NCBI RefSeq assembly: GCF_001485435.1
Contig: NZ_BCMS01000001.1
Span: 1,125,501 to 1,189,500, forward strand
Source: Deinococcus grandis
GTDB lineage: Bacteria; Deinococcota; Deinococci; Deinococcales; Deinococcaceae
Reading direction: 5' to 3'
Length of the DNA stretch: 64,000 nt
The first letter of the stretch is position 1. Each line of letters opens with the position of its first letter. Below are positions 50,518 through 63,497 of the stretch, in pieces. A program made the translations under genes and the position numbers. The notes under the pieces are model-generated. The model had not been told where the DNA came from. It searched no databases and saw only the letters and a program-made list of their open reading frames with translations.

Positions 50518-50547
50518 GAGGCCGCGGCGAACAGTCCCCGGGGCCTC
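50518..50547. terminator. Hairpin between the 49804 gene and ccmB
   Basis: GAGGCC/GGCCTC short stem with flanking AGA/TCT pairing between convergent gene ends. Confidence 0.4.
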
Positions 50548-50572
50548 TCCTGTCTTGTGGGCACACGTGAGC

Positions 50573-51289
50573 TCAGCCCTCGACCGCCGCCGGGAACAGC
50601 AGGGTCGCCAGGATGATCGTGCCCAGGTCAAACGCGGTCAGGAACGTCAGCCAGGTGCCGACCTCGGGACTCCAGCCGCCCTCCAGGAGCAGGCGGGTGG
50701 CCTGCACGGTCGCCAGGACCGCCGGGACCAGGATGGGGAAGGCCAGCGCGGGCAGCAGCGCCTCACGCGCGCGGAGGTTCACGGTGATGCTGCCGTAGAA
50801 GGTCGTGGCGGCCGCGAAGCCCAGCACGCCCAGCGTGGTTGTCAGGGCCAGCGCCGCCCACGGGAGTGCGCGGCCCGCCGCCGTGACCGCCTCGGACGCG
50901 CCGAACAGCACCAGACCCGTCGGCACGGTCACCGCCGCGACCAGCAGCAGGGGCGGCAGCACGCCCAGCAGCTTGCCCAGGTACAGCGCCCCGTGCGGAC
51001 CCGGGTACGCCAGCAGCTGCTCCAGCGCCCCGGCCTCCTGCTCCTGCGCGAAAGCCCGCTGCGCGCCCACCGCCGCCGCGAGAGCCAGCGCCGTCCAGAT
51101 CGCCCCGGCAGCCAGCGGCGCGCTCAGGCGGGCGTCGCGGGACACCACGCCGCCGCTCAGGGCGAAGCCCAGCACCAGCAGCACGATCCCCGCGAAGAAC
51201 GCCGTGGCCAGCAAGGTGTCGCGCGTGCGACCCGCCACGCGCAGATCCTTCGCGGCGACCGTCAACGCCTGCCTCAGCGCGCCCTTCAA
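50573..51289 (-). CDS. ccmB: Heme exporter membrane subunit CcmB
   Basis: A 238-residue ABC permease with six transmembrane helices. Family features: ALTVAAKDLRVAGRTRDTLLA near the N-terminus, AQRAFAQEQEAGALEQLLAYPGPHGALYLGKLL (the coupling region, AFAxExxxGxLE), and LRAREALLPALAFPILVP. The start is TTG 51289 in a TTGA overlap with the ccmA stop. It works with CcmA. Confidence 0.93.
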   Translation of the reverse strand: MKGALRQALTVAAKDLRVAGRTRDTLLATAFFAGIVLLVLGFALSGGVVSRDARLSAPLAAGAIWTALALAAAVGAQRAFAQEQEAGALEQLLAYPGPHGALYLGKLLGVLPPLLLVAAVTVPTGLVLFGASEAVTAAGRALPWAALALTTTLGVLGFAAATTFYGSITVNLRAREALLPALAFPILVPAVLATVQATRLLLEGGWSPEVGTWLTFLTAFDLGTIILATLLFPAAVEG

Positions 51290-51948
51290 GCGGGCACCTC
51301 CTCGCGCAGCAGGCCGCCCGCGAGGCGCAGCGTGCGCGGCGCGACCACCTGCGCCAGCGCAGGCTCGTGTGCGGCGATCAGCAGCGAGCAGCCCTGCCCG
51401 CGCAACTCCAGCAGCAGCTCCTGCACCAGCGCCCGCCCCGCGTCGTCCAGGTTCGCGAAGGGTTCGTCCACCAGCGTCACCGGACGGGCCAGCAGGTGCG
51501 CGCGGGCCAGCGCCAGCCGCTTGCGCATCCCCGCCGACAGGAAGCGCGCCCGGCGGGTGGCCGCGCCCTCCAGCCCCACGCGGCGCAGCGTGCCCGGCAC
51601 GTCCCCGGCCCGCGCGTGCATCCGCAGCGCGAACGCCAGGTTCTCCGCCGCCGTCAGGTCCGGGTACAGCCCCCCGTCCACCGGCATCAGGTGAATCGCG
51701 TCCCGCACCGCGCGGCTGTCGCGCAGGTCGAAGCCCAGCACCCGCCCCTCGCCACGCGTGGGCCGCAGCCCGGCGCTCAGCAGGCGCAGCAGCGTGGTCT
51801 TCCCGGCGCCGTTCTCGCCCAGCAGCGTCACTCCCTGCCCGGCCGGGACATCCAGCGTCACGCCACGCAGGATCACCTCGCGGCCCAGCCGCAGCCACAC
51901 GTCCCGCAGCTGCACCGCGAACGCCGCGCCCGGATCGGATTCCTTCAC
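51286..51948 (-). CDS. ccmA: Heme exporter ATP-binding subunit CcmA
   Basis: A 220-residue ABC ATPase. Walker A is GENGAGKTT, the signature motif is divergent as FLSAGMRKRLALARA, Walker B is VTLVDEPFANLD, and the switch His is in IAAHEP. CcmA-type ATPases power release of holo-CcmE from CcmC/D. The GTG start overlaps the ccdA stop and the stop overlaps ccmB, so ccdA-ccmA-ccmB are translationally coupled. Confidence 0.94.
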   Translation of the reverse strand: MKESDPGAAFAVQLRDVWLRLGREVILRGVTLDVPAGQGVTLLGENGAGKTTLLRLLSAGLRPTRGEGRVLGFDLRDSRAVRDAIHLMPVDGGLYPDLTAAENLAFALRMHARAGDVPGTLRRVGLEGAATRRARFLSAGMRKRLALARAHLLARPVTLVDEPFANLDDAGRALVQELLLELRGQGCSLLIAAHEPALAQVVAPRTLRLAGGLLREEVPA

Positions 51949-52622
51949 AGGCGCAGCCACTCGGGCATGACCGAGAAGAAGAACGTCGCCAGCCGCGTGA
52001 ACTGACCCGTCAGCATCATCAGGCCCACCACGACCAGCAGCGCGCCCCCGACCTTCTCGAACACCCCCGCGAAGCGGTTCAGGCTCCGCAGGTTCACGCG
52101 GTGCCACAGCGCCGCCGCCAGCAGAAAGGGCACGCTCAGGCCCAGCGTGTACGCCGCCAGCAGCGTCACGCCGCTGCCCAGGCTGGCGCTGCTCGCCGCG
52201 AGGCTCAGGACGCTGCCCAGCGTCGGCCCCAGGCACGGACTCCAGCCGAACGCGAACGCCGCGCCCAGCGCCACCGGCCCGTACCCCCCGGCATTCGCCA
52301 GAGCGCGCGTGTCCCGCATCAGGAACGGCAGCCGGATCAGGCCCAGCATCACCAGCCCGAAGAAGATGATCAGCGCCGCCGACACCTGCCCCAGCAGCGC
52401 CTTGTGCGGCGCGATCAGCGCCCCCAGGCTGCTGGCCGTCGCGCCCAGCGCGATGAACACCAGCCCGAACCCCAGAATGAACCCCAGCGCCCGCGACCAC
52501 GGCTGCCGCTCACCGCCCAGCACACCCAGGTAACTGGGTACCAGCGGCAGCACGCACGGACTCAGGAACGACACCAGCCCCGCCAGGAACGCGACAGTCA
52601 GGGTCGGGGAAGCACTCGTCAT
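51945..52622 (-). CDS. ccdA: Thiol:disulfide transporter CcdA
   Basis: A 225-residue six-helix membrane protein carrying reducing power from cytoplasmic thioredoxin to periplasmic CcmG. The two redox cysteines are in FLSPCVLPLVPSYLG (helix 1) and FGWSPCLGPTLGS (helix 4), both in the conserved PC-x-P/G contexts. Length typical. It is followed by ccmA with a 4-nt overlap and preceded by a thioredoxin-like gene. Confidence 0.95.
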   Translation of the reverse strand: MTSASPTLTVAFLAGLVSFLSPCVLPLVPSYLGVLGGERQPWSRALGFILGFGLVFIALGATASSLGALIAPHKALLGQVSAALIIFFGLVMLGLIRLPFLMRDTRALANAGGYGPVALGAAFAFGWSPCLGPTLGSVLSLAASSASLGSGVTLLAAYTLGLSVPFLLAAALWHRVNLRSLNRFAGVFEKVGGALLVVVGLMMLTGQFTRLATFFFSVMPEWLRL

Positions 52623-52668
52623 GCCCGGCAGTCTAACGGCACACGCTCAGGCCGCCTGTCCCGCCGCC

Positions 52669-53052
52669 TTATTCCAGCTTGCCGCTGAACGTGCCCTCCC
52701 AGGCGTTCATGATCCGGCCGTCCTGCACGAGCAGCACCGTCGGGTACGCCCCCACCCGCAGCTGCCGCGCGAAGGTCGTCGCCGCCTCGCCCGTCCAGGC
52801 CTGCACGCCCGCCGGGGCGGGGGAGGGGAACCCCTCGGCGTTCACGGCCCGCACCGGCAGTCCCGCCGCCAGCACCGCCGACCACAGGTCACCCAGATCC
52901 CCGCAGTCGTGGCTGTACACCACCACGACCTCCTGCGCGGCTGCCGTCCACGGGTGCTGCGGCAGGGGTTCCCCCAGGCGCACGCGCGCCTCGGCGGTCG
53001 AGATGCCCAGGGTCAGCAGCAGGGTCAGCAGGGGAGCGCGGCGCAACCTCAT
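52669..53052 (-). CDS. Small periplasmic thioredoxin-like protein
   Basis: A 127-residue exported protein (signal MRLRRAPLLTLLLTLGIST). The mature part has a thioredoxin-like pattern: EVVVVYSHDCGDLGDLWSAV (a single Cys where CxxC is expected), LPVRAVNAEGFPSPAP and the YPTVLLVQDGRI cis-Pro strand. With one Cys it could act as a thiol-dependent partner but not as a classic disulfide reductase. It is located 46 nt upstream of ccdA, in the same direction, consistent with a role in periplasmic redox. Function inferred from fold and context. Confidence 0.65.
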   Translation of the reverse strand: MRLRRAPLLTLLLTLGISTAEARVRLGEPLPQHPWTAAAQEVVVVYSHDCGDLGDLWSAVLAAGLPVRAVNAEGFPSPAPAGVQAWTGEAATTFARQLRVGAYPTVLLVQDGRIMNAWEGTFSGKLE

Positions 53053-53122
53053 GCCCGACATCATGCCCCGGCGGTCCGGCGAATGCATGACGGAGTGGTG
53101 AGGGGCACCTCAATGACGAACG

Positions 53123-53158
53123 CGCCCCCAGCAACTGGAGGCGCGTCAGGAGGGGGCG
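53123..53158 (-). terminator. Terminator after PBP1A
   Basis: CGCCCCC/GGGGGCG stem with a 22-nt loop immediately after the PBP1A stop on the minus strand; no T tract. Confidence 0.5.
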
Positions 53159-55516
<2,358 letters not shown>

Positions 55517-55577
55517 GCCCGCCCCCCGCCGCCTGCACCCACCGACTTGCCAGCGCCCACCGACTTGATTGCGCCCG

Positions 55578-55955
<378 letters not shown>

Positions 55956-56089
55956 GCCGCCCATCATAGAGCAGGGCAGCGGGACACGCGCCGTGACCTG
56001 CTGCCCCATCTGCACGGCGCGCCCGGCGGCACCCACACGCAGTCGAGGAGCGCCCGCACGGGTTCCGCCCACCCGGCGCCGCGCGGCTC

Positions 56090-56223
56090 ACACGGACTCC
56101 GGTTGAATGGCTTGCAAAGCCGTTCAATCCGAGCGGAGCGAGTAGGAGCAGAACGGGTTCCGGACGTGTAGTTGACAGATTGGTGGTGTTCCGATCTGTC
56201 AACGAAACAAACGGAATCCGTAT
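56090..56223 (+). repeat. Repeat family A copy
   Basis: A 134-bp copy with HP1 (TTGAATGGCT, AGCCGTTCAA) and HP2 (GACAGATTGG, CCGATCTGTC) and the terminal CGGAATCCGTAT. Confidence 0.92.
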
Positions 56224-56247
56224 CACACGGGTGGGCAGCTCGTTGAG

Positions 56248-56300
56248 TCGCACCCGCCCGGGTTGACCGTTGTCGCACACCGCTCGACCGGAGTCCACAT
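56248..56300 (-). repeat. Repeat family A remnant, inverted
   Basis: About 53 bp aligning with the right end of the 42931 copy (CGCACCCGCCCGGGTTGACC then CGACCGGAGTCC), 25 nt from the full copy and in the opposite orientation. Confidence 0.6.
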
Positions 56301-56372
56301 CAGGGGCACGCCAGTCGGCCCGGCGCCGGGCACCCGGCCTCTCGCGACGCCCGCCGGACGGCAGGCAGAGGC

Positions 56373-56400
56373 GGGGCGCCGTGGTTTCCCAGCGCGCCCC
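56373..56400 (-). terminator. valS terminator hairpin
   Basis: GGGGCGC/GCGCCCC stem, 14-nt loop, 15 nt downstream of the valS stop on the minus strand; weak T tract. Confidence 0.5.
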
Positions 56401-56414
56401 CCCTGCGTCCCGAC

Positions 56415-59218
<2,804 letters not shown>

Positions 59219-59222
<4 letters not shown>

Positions 59223-59716
59223 GCTTGAAGCTCCTTGTGCAGCAGTTGATCGAGGTGGGGGAGGGCGGCGTCCATCTCCCAGTCCAGGCCGGGCGCGTGC
59301 AGCGGCGCCCAGCGGAACCGGAAGGTGTACCGCCCTTCGGCGAGGTGATCCCAGGTGTCCGGCGTGCCCGCCGGGGCGGTCAGGGCGTACGCGTGGCAGA
59401 CCTGCCGCGTGAACCGCTCGGGCAGTTGCGCTTCCCACAGGTACGAGGCCAGGAAGGTGAGATTGGTCAGGCTCAGACCGGACTCCTCGTGCAGTTCGCG
59501 CGTGGCGGCCCGCTCCGGGGTTTCCCCCGGCTCGACCCCGCCCGCCACGACCTGCACGCCCGCCCCGCCGTCCGGGACGTGATCGAACACCAGCAACTCG
59601 GGCCCGCTGGAACCGGCGCGCGTGACGAAGCACACGACCTTCTCGCGCAGTCCACGTGTCGCCGCGTCCCGCCGGGCCTCCTGTGGCGTGTCGTAGAACG
59701 TGACTATCCTTCCCAC
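59219..59716 (-). CDS. Nudix hydrolase, first gene of the T-box operon
   Basis: A 165-residue Nudix protein hydrolysing a nucleoside diphosphate linked to another group. The Nudix box is complete: GGVEPGETPERAATRELHEESGL (G5xE7xREUxEExGU pattern), preceded by KVVCFVTRAGSSGPELLVFDH and followed by a mixed beta region (FRFRWAPLHAPGL). The start is uncertain: GTG 59716 is given; AGGAGG at 59721-59716 would favour a non-standard ATA at 59707. Overlaps valS by 4 nt. Why a Nudix enzyme shares valine-tRNA control is unclear. Confidence 0.82.
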
Positions 59717-59721
59717 CTCCT

Positions 59722-60002
59722 GACCGGGGAGGGAAACGCAAAACGTCCCGTCCGCCGGAAGAACTTCCGGATGCGGACGAGACGAGGGTGTCCCGTGGTA
59801 CCACCGCGTTTCCCCGCCTGCATGGGGGGCACTCGCTGCGCGCTGTATCGGGCGCACCCGGAGGCTCTACGCCCCCCGCGCGGGGGGTTTCTGCCGTCGT
59901 GCTCGCGGGTGACGTTCGCCGGGGGCCCGTCCACCTGCCCTCTCAGTCGCGGGGCGGGTTTCCTGTGGGGGCCTGACCCGGGTACTCCTCCCGGTCACTG
60001 CA
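59722..60002 (-). ncRNA. T-box riboswitch leader (predicted valine-responsive)
   Basis: The transcribed leader upstream of the Nudix-valS operon. The T-box sequence GCGGTGGTACCACGGG lies at 59793-59808 (read on the minus strand; core TGGTACC), followed by a terminator/antiterminator region. Upstream, AGTGACCGGGAGGAGTACCCGGG near the 5' end resembles the base of T-box Stem I, and GAACGTCAC (59909-59917) fits a specifier loop with the valine codon GUC. Uncharged tRNA-Val would stabilise the antiterminator and raise valS expression. Family assignment by motif, specifier by inference. Confidence 0.85.
59740..59784 (-). terminator. T-box intrinsic terminator
   Basis: A long, nearly continuous stem (CGTCTCGTCCGC...CTTCCGG with CCGGAAG...GGACGGGACG) followed by TTTTGCGTTT on the minus strand, 9 nt past the T-box sequence. 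Confidence 0.85.
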
Positions 60003-60008
60003 CTCGGG

Positions 60009-60038
60009 AGTGTACGCGCCGGGGGGCGGGCATTTCAA
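60009..60038 (-). promoter_or_regulatory. Promoter of the T-box Nudix-valS operon
   Basis: Minus strand TTGAAA (60033-60038), 18-nt spacer, TACACT (60009-60014). Predicted transcription start near 60002. Confidence 0.8.
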
Positions 60039-60091
60039 TCCGCACGCTGGCGCATTGGCGCGGTGGGGGCGGGCCGGGCATCCTGCGGGGC

Positions 60092-60634
60092 GTGCCCCTG
60101 ACTGGAATGACCCTGTATCACCGCGCCGTGCGGGACGTGCGCGGCGATCACCTGTTGCCCCTGAGCACCCTGCGTGAGCGGCACCCGGACGTGTACGCCC
60201 GCGAGGCGGCGAAGTACGTGGGCCGCGAGGCCCTGATGGGGGAGCGGGTCAGTCGGCTCGACTGCCTGTGGACGGACGTGCTGTTCTTCTCCCCGGTGAA
60301 TCCGGGCCCGCTGTTGGACGCCGCGCGGCAGAGCGGGCGGGCGATTCCCCCGGTGCGGTTCTGGACGCTGGACGCCGCGCACCTCGACCCGGCGCGGGCG
60401 TGCGTCCGGCTGGTGCGCCCCTGGCTGGGAGGTGTGAAGCCCGCGCCGGACCCGGCGGACGAGCTGCCCTTCACGCCGCAGACGCTGCGGGAGCACTCGG
60501 CCGCGCCCCCGGCGACCCTGGACCGCCTGCGCGCCCTACCGGAAGAAGCGCCCCTCATCCTGTGGATGGACGTCCCACACGTCCTCTACCGCGGCGAGGT
60601 TCCCCTGGGTGCGCTCGGCGAGGCGCGCTTCTAG
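60092..60634 (+). CDS. Conserved hypothetical protein, possibly ADP-ribosyltransferase-like fold
   Basis: A 180-residue protein I do not recognise. It opens MTLYHRAVRDVRGDHLLPLSTL after a short prefix, then HPDVYAREAAKYVGRE, WTDVLFFSPVNPGPLLDAAR, ARACVRLVRPWLGG and a C-terminal ILWMDVPHVLYRGEVPLG. The early YH and the FFSPVN segment loosely recall bacterial ADP-ribosyltransferase-fold proteins; this is speculative. GTG 60092 has CATCCT 7 nt upstream; ATG 60107 is the alternative. Its TAG stop shares CTAG with the convergent gene's stop. Confidence 0.6.
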   Translation: MPLTGMTLYHRAVRDVRGDHLLPLSTLRERHPDVYAREAAKYVGREALMGERVSRLDCLWTDVLFFSPVNPGPLLDAARQSGRAIPPVRFWTLDAAHLDPARACVRLVRPWLGGVKPAPDPADELPFTPQTLREHSAAPPATLDRLRALPEEAPLILWMDVPHVLYRGEVPLGALGEARF

Positions 60635-61353
60635 CTCTCGTCGCCCTCGGTGACGCGCTCGAAGCGGTACAGCAGGGGTTTTTTCAGCAGGCCGCGCGGG
60701 ACGGTCACGGTGGCGCTCTGGTAGGGGAGACCGCTGACCTGCGCGGACGCGCTGAACAGCTGCGTGTCCTCGCCGATGCGGGCGGCGCGGTCACTGAGGT
60801 CCAGCGTGCCCTGCGCGCGGCTCAGGACGTCGTAGGGGTGTTCGATCAGCACGGTCAGTTTCACGGGCTGCCCGATCAGGCTGCGCAGGGGATTCGCGGC
60901 GCTGGCGAACGCGGCGCGCACGGGTTGCGCCTGCCGCTCGCGGGTCACGCGGACGCTCAGGCCGTACTCGCCGACCGGGAAGGTCAGGTCGCGGATCAGG
61001 GTCACGCCGTCGCCCTCGGCCTCGCGGAACGCGGCGAGCAGGGCCTCGCGGCGGTTGCGGACCAGCGTGACGGGCATGGCGCGCTCCATGGGGAACTCGC
61101 CCCGCTGGATCACGCGTTCGGCGTGCTTCAGGGTGTCCTCGCGCGTGCGGAACGTGCGGTGGGTGACGGGCTGCGCGGCGTGCCACACGCCACTGGAGTC
61201 GCGTTCCATCCACTCGATCCACAGGTCGAACTGATCGTGGAACTGCCAGGACGGATGCGCCTGCTGCGCGGGCCGCGCGGACTCACGCGCTGGTTCGTCG
61301 CGGGGGGACAGGGCGTCACTGGTTCGGCTGGTGCTGCGAGAGATGGCGCTCAT
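60631..61353 (-). CDS. Conserved hypothetical protein, cytoplasmic
   Basis: A 240-residue protein of unknown function. The N-terminal 40 residues are Ser/Arg/Pro-rich and probably flexible; the rest is a beta-rich domain (FDLWIEWMERDSSGVWHAA, TLIRDLTFPVGEYGLSVRV, VKLTVLIEHPYDVLSRA, VPRGLLKKPLLYRFER). No signal peptide or membrane helix. ATG 61353 follows GGAGGACCC. Convergent with the 60092 gene, sharing a palindromic CTAG at both stop codons, so the two gene ends overlap by 4 nt. Confidence 0.65.
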   Translation of the reverse strand: MSAISRSTSRTSDALSPRDEPARESARPAQQAHPSWQFHDQFDLWIEWMERDSSGVWHAAQPVTHRTFRTREDTLKHAERVIQRGEFPMERAMPVTLVRNRREALLAAFREAEGDGVTLIRDLTFPVGEYGLSVRVTRERQAQPVRAAFASAANPLRSLIGQPVKLTVLIEHPYDVLSRAQGTLDLSDRAARIGEDTQLFSASAQVSGLPYQSATVTVPRGLLKKPLLYRFERVTEGDES

Positions 61354-61400
61354 GGGTCCTCCGGTGAGCCCATCATGCCTCAAATGACCGGCTGAATGTG

Positions 61401-61446
61401 AAAAAACGCCGCGCCGGGGGGATCACCCCCCAGCCCGGCGGCGCGG
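61401..61446 (-). terminator. Terminator of the DUF4388 gene
   Basis: A strong GC hairpin (CGCCGCGCCGGG with CCCGGCGGCG) followed on the minus strand by six T residues, 9 nt after the stop codon. Confidence 0.85.
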
Positions 61447-61454
61447 CTTCCGGC

Positions 61455-61976
61455 TCAGCTGATCTCGATCAGTTCGGCCAGCAGGAACGGCTTGAGGGTT
61501 TCCAGGACAAGCCGGGGCGGCGCGGCGGTGCGTTCCAGCAGGGTGCGGATGTTGCCGCTGTCGGCGATCAGGTTCAGCACGCGGTACTGGGTGCGTGTGA
61601 CCGGCTGCGCCTCGGTCCACTTGGCGGTGAAGCGCAGGCGTCTGTTCCAGTCGGGGAAGGTGCGCAGCAGCGGTTCCCACGCGGCGTTGTCCTCCAGCAG
61701 TCGGCGCAGGGCCGGGTCGCGGCGCAGGCTCATGCTGCGGGTGGGGGGCGGCTGGTCCACCTCGAAGGTGAACACCCCGGCGTCCAGGCTGGCCATGAAC
61801 TGCAGGGCGTGATCGCCGCGCAGGCGTCCGGCCTCGGCGTGCGTGATCTCGCCGCGTTCCAGCCACAGCTGCCCGCCGCGGACATGATCCACGCTGAGCC
61901 GCCCGGCGCGTCCGCTGGTCAGGAACATCTGCATGACGGACAGGAAGGGGAAGACTGCCAGATCGCCGCGTACCAT
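61455..61976 (-). CDS. DUF4388 (PATAN-type) domain protein
   Basis: A 173-residue protein with an N-terminal DUF4388 domain: FPFLSVMQMFLTSGRAGRL, VDHVRGGQLWLERGEITHAEAGRLRGDHAL, and the closing aromatic pattern AGVFTFEV. The C-terminal half is a winged-helix-like region (YRVLNLIADSGNIRTLLER, LETLKPFLLAELIE). DUF4388/PATAN domains occur in regulators connected to two-component and twitching/gliding systems. No transmembrane segments. Divergent from the ADP-ribosylglycohydrolase gene. Confidence 0.82.
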   Translation of the reverse strand: MVRGDLAVFPFLSVMQMFLTSGRAGRLSVDHVRGGQLWLERGEITHAEAGRLRGDHALQFMASLDAGVFTFEVDQPPPTRSMSLRRDPALRRLLEDNAAWEPLLRTFPDWNRRLRFTAKWTEAQPVTRTQYRVLNLIADSGNIRTLLERTAAPPRLVLETLKPFLLAELIEIS

Positions 61977-62059
61977 AGGTGACCCTCAGTGTAGGGGCGC
62001 GCCGCCCCCGGCGCGAGAGGTCACCCCCGCCGGGGGCGGACGCGTGCGAAGATCGTCAC

Positions 62060-63061
62060 ATGCCTGAACCTCTGGACGTGCTGCTGTCCCTGTGCGCGGC
62101 GGACGCGCTGGGCGCCGCCACGGAATTCAAGTCCCCCGACGTGATCCACGCGCGCTACGGCGCCGCCTTCCGCGCGTACCAGCCGGGCAGCGTGTTCGGT
62201 TTCGCGCCCGGCGAGGCCACCGACGACAGCCAGATGGTCGTCGCTACCCTGCTCGGCGCGGCGCGGCGCGAGGGCCACGCGGGTGTCCTCGCGGCGTTCC
62301 GGGAGTGGCTGGCCGCCGCGCCGCCCGACGTGGGCGGCCTGACCCGGCAGGCCCTGAGACTGACCTTCACGCAGCCGGAGCGGCTCGACGGGGGCGCCCT
62401 GGCCTGGGAACGCGGCGGCTTCGACGGCGCCGGGAACGGCGGGCTGATGCGCGTGGCGGCCGCGTGGCTGCTCGGGCACCGGGGCGCGGCCCTGGCGCGC
62501 GAGGCGGCGGTGCTGACGGCCCTGACGCACGCCGATCCGCGCTGCGTGTACGCCTCGGTGTTCCTGACGGCGTTCATGGAGGCCCTGGCCGCCGGTCAGG
62601 CGTACGCGGCGGCGGCGCAGGCGGCCCTGGCCGTCATGGACGGCCTGGACGCGCGGGACGCCCTCGTGGACGCCGGGGTGCTGGGCCTGCACACCCAGGA
62701 CGCCCACCGCGCCTTCCGGGGCCGCGAGCGTGAGGCCCGCGCGCAGGTCCGCGCCCGCGTCCGCTCGGGCCTGGACGGCACGGTCACCTCGCAGAGCGGG
62801 TACGTGCTGGACACACTGGAGGCCGCCGTCGCCCACGCCCGCCGCGCGGACTGGTGGGCGTGCGTGGAGCCCGCCGTGCTGGGCGGTGACGACAGCGACA
62901 CGGTCGCGTGCGTGGTCGGCGCCCTCGTGGGCGCACGTGGCCTGAGCACCCCGCCCGAACTCCTGCCGGACCTGCGCCTGGGTCACTCCTGGCCCGGCTG
63001 GGAGCGCGGGTGGACCGCCACCGAGCACCTACCCGCCGTCCTGGCCCACGCGGTGGCGTGA
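62060..63061 (+). CDS. ADP-ribosylglycohydrolase family protein
   Basis: A 333-residue helical enzyme of the DraG/ARH superfamily that removes ADP-ribose from proteins or small molecules using magnesium. The metal-ligand motifs are both present: EATDDSQM near residue 55 and GGDDSDTVACVVGAL near residue 275, with GAGNGGLMRVAA between. ATG 62060 (MPEPLDV) is chosen; an upstream frame extension is Arg/Pro-rich and unlike the family. The target is unknown; whether it reverses the speculative transferase-like 60092 protein cannot be said. Confidence 0.9.
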   Translation: MPEPLDVLLSLCAADALGAATEFKSPDVIHARYGAAFRAYQPGSVFGFAPGEATDDSQMVVATLLGAARREGHAGVLAAFREWLAAAPPDVGGLTRQALRLTFTQPERLDGGALAWERGGFDGAGNGGLMRVAAAWLLGHRGAALAREAAVLTALTHADPRCVYASVFLTAFMEALAAGQAYAAAAQAALAVMDGLDARDALVDAGVLGLHTQDAHRAFRGREREARAQVRARVRSGLDGTVTSQSGYVLDTLEAAVAHARRADWWACVEPAVLGGDDSDTVACVVGALVGARGLSTPPELLPDLRLGHSWPGWERGWTATEHLPAVLAHAVA

Positions 63062-63173
63062 CCGGGACTGGGGGCGCCTCACCCTGAAGGGGCTGGGCGT
63101 GGTACACTGTCAGGGTTGCCCGCTACGCACATGCACCGGAGACCGGGGCGCAGACGTGGCGGAGGAGGCACCC

Positions 63174-63392
<219 letters not shown>

Positions 63393-63407
63393 GCGCCCCG
63401 CGCCTGC

Positions 63408-63439
63408 AACCGCCCCCGCCGCCACCGGCCGGGGCGGTT
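63408..63439 (+). terminator. rpmE terminator
   Basis: AACCGCCCC/GGGGCGGTT stem, 14-nt loop, followed by CTTCGT, 16 nt after the stop codon. Confidence 0.75.
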
Positions 63440-63497
63440 CTTCGTGTGGCCCGCTGCGGGCCTTCACGTCCTCACGCGATCTGCGATACTCGCGGGC

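Larger units (their letters stand above)
55956..56414. other. Non-coding region with repeat-A copy and remnant
   Basis: No gene found. It contains the full repeat A at 56090-56223, a family-A remnant at 56248-56300 in the opposite orientation, the promoter box of the response regulator, and the valS terminator hairpin near 56373-56400. Confidence 0.6.

Noticed and set aside
59225..60091. Plus-strand open frame running antisense to Nudix and the T-box
   Set aside because: It crosses the T-box and terminator in antisense and has no family-like sequence before the GTG at 60092.
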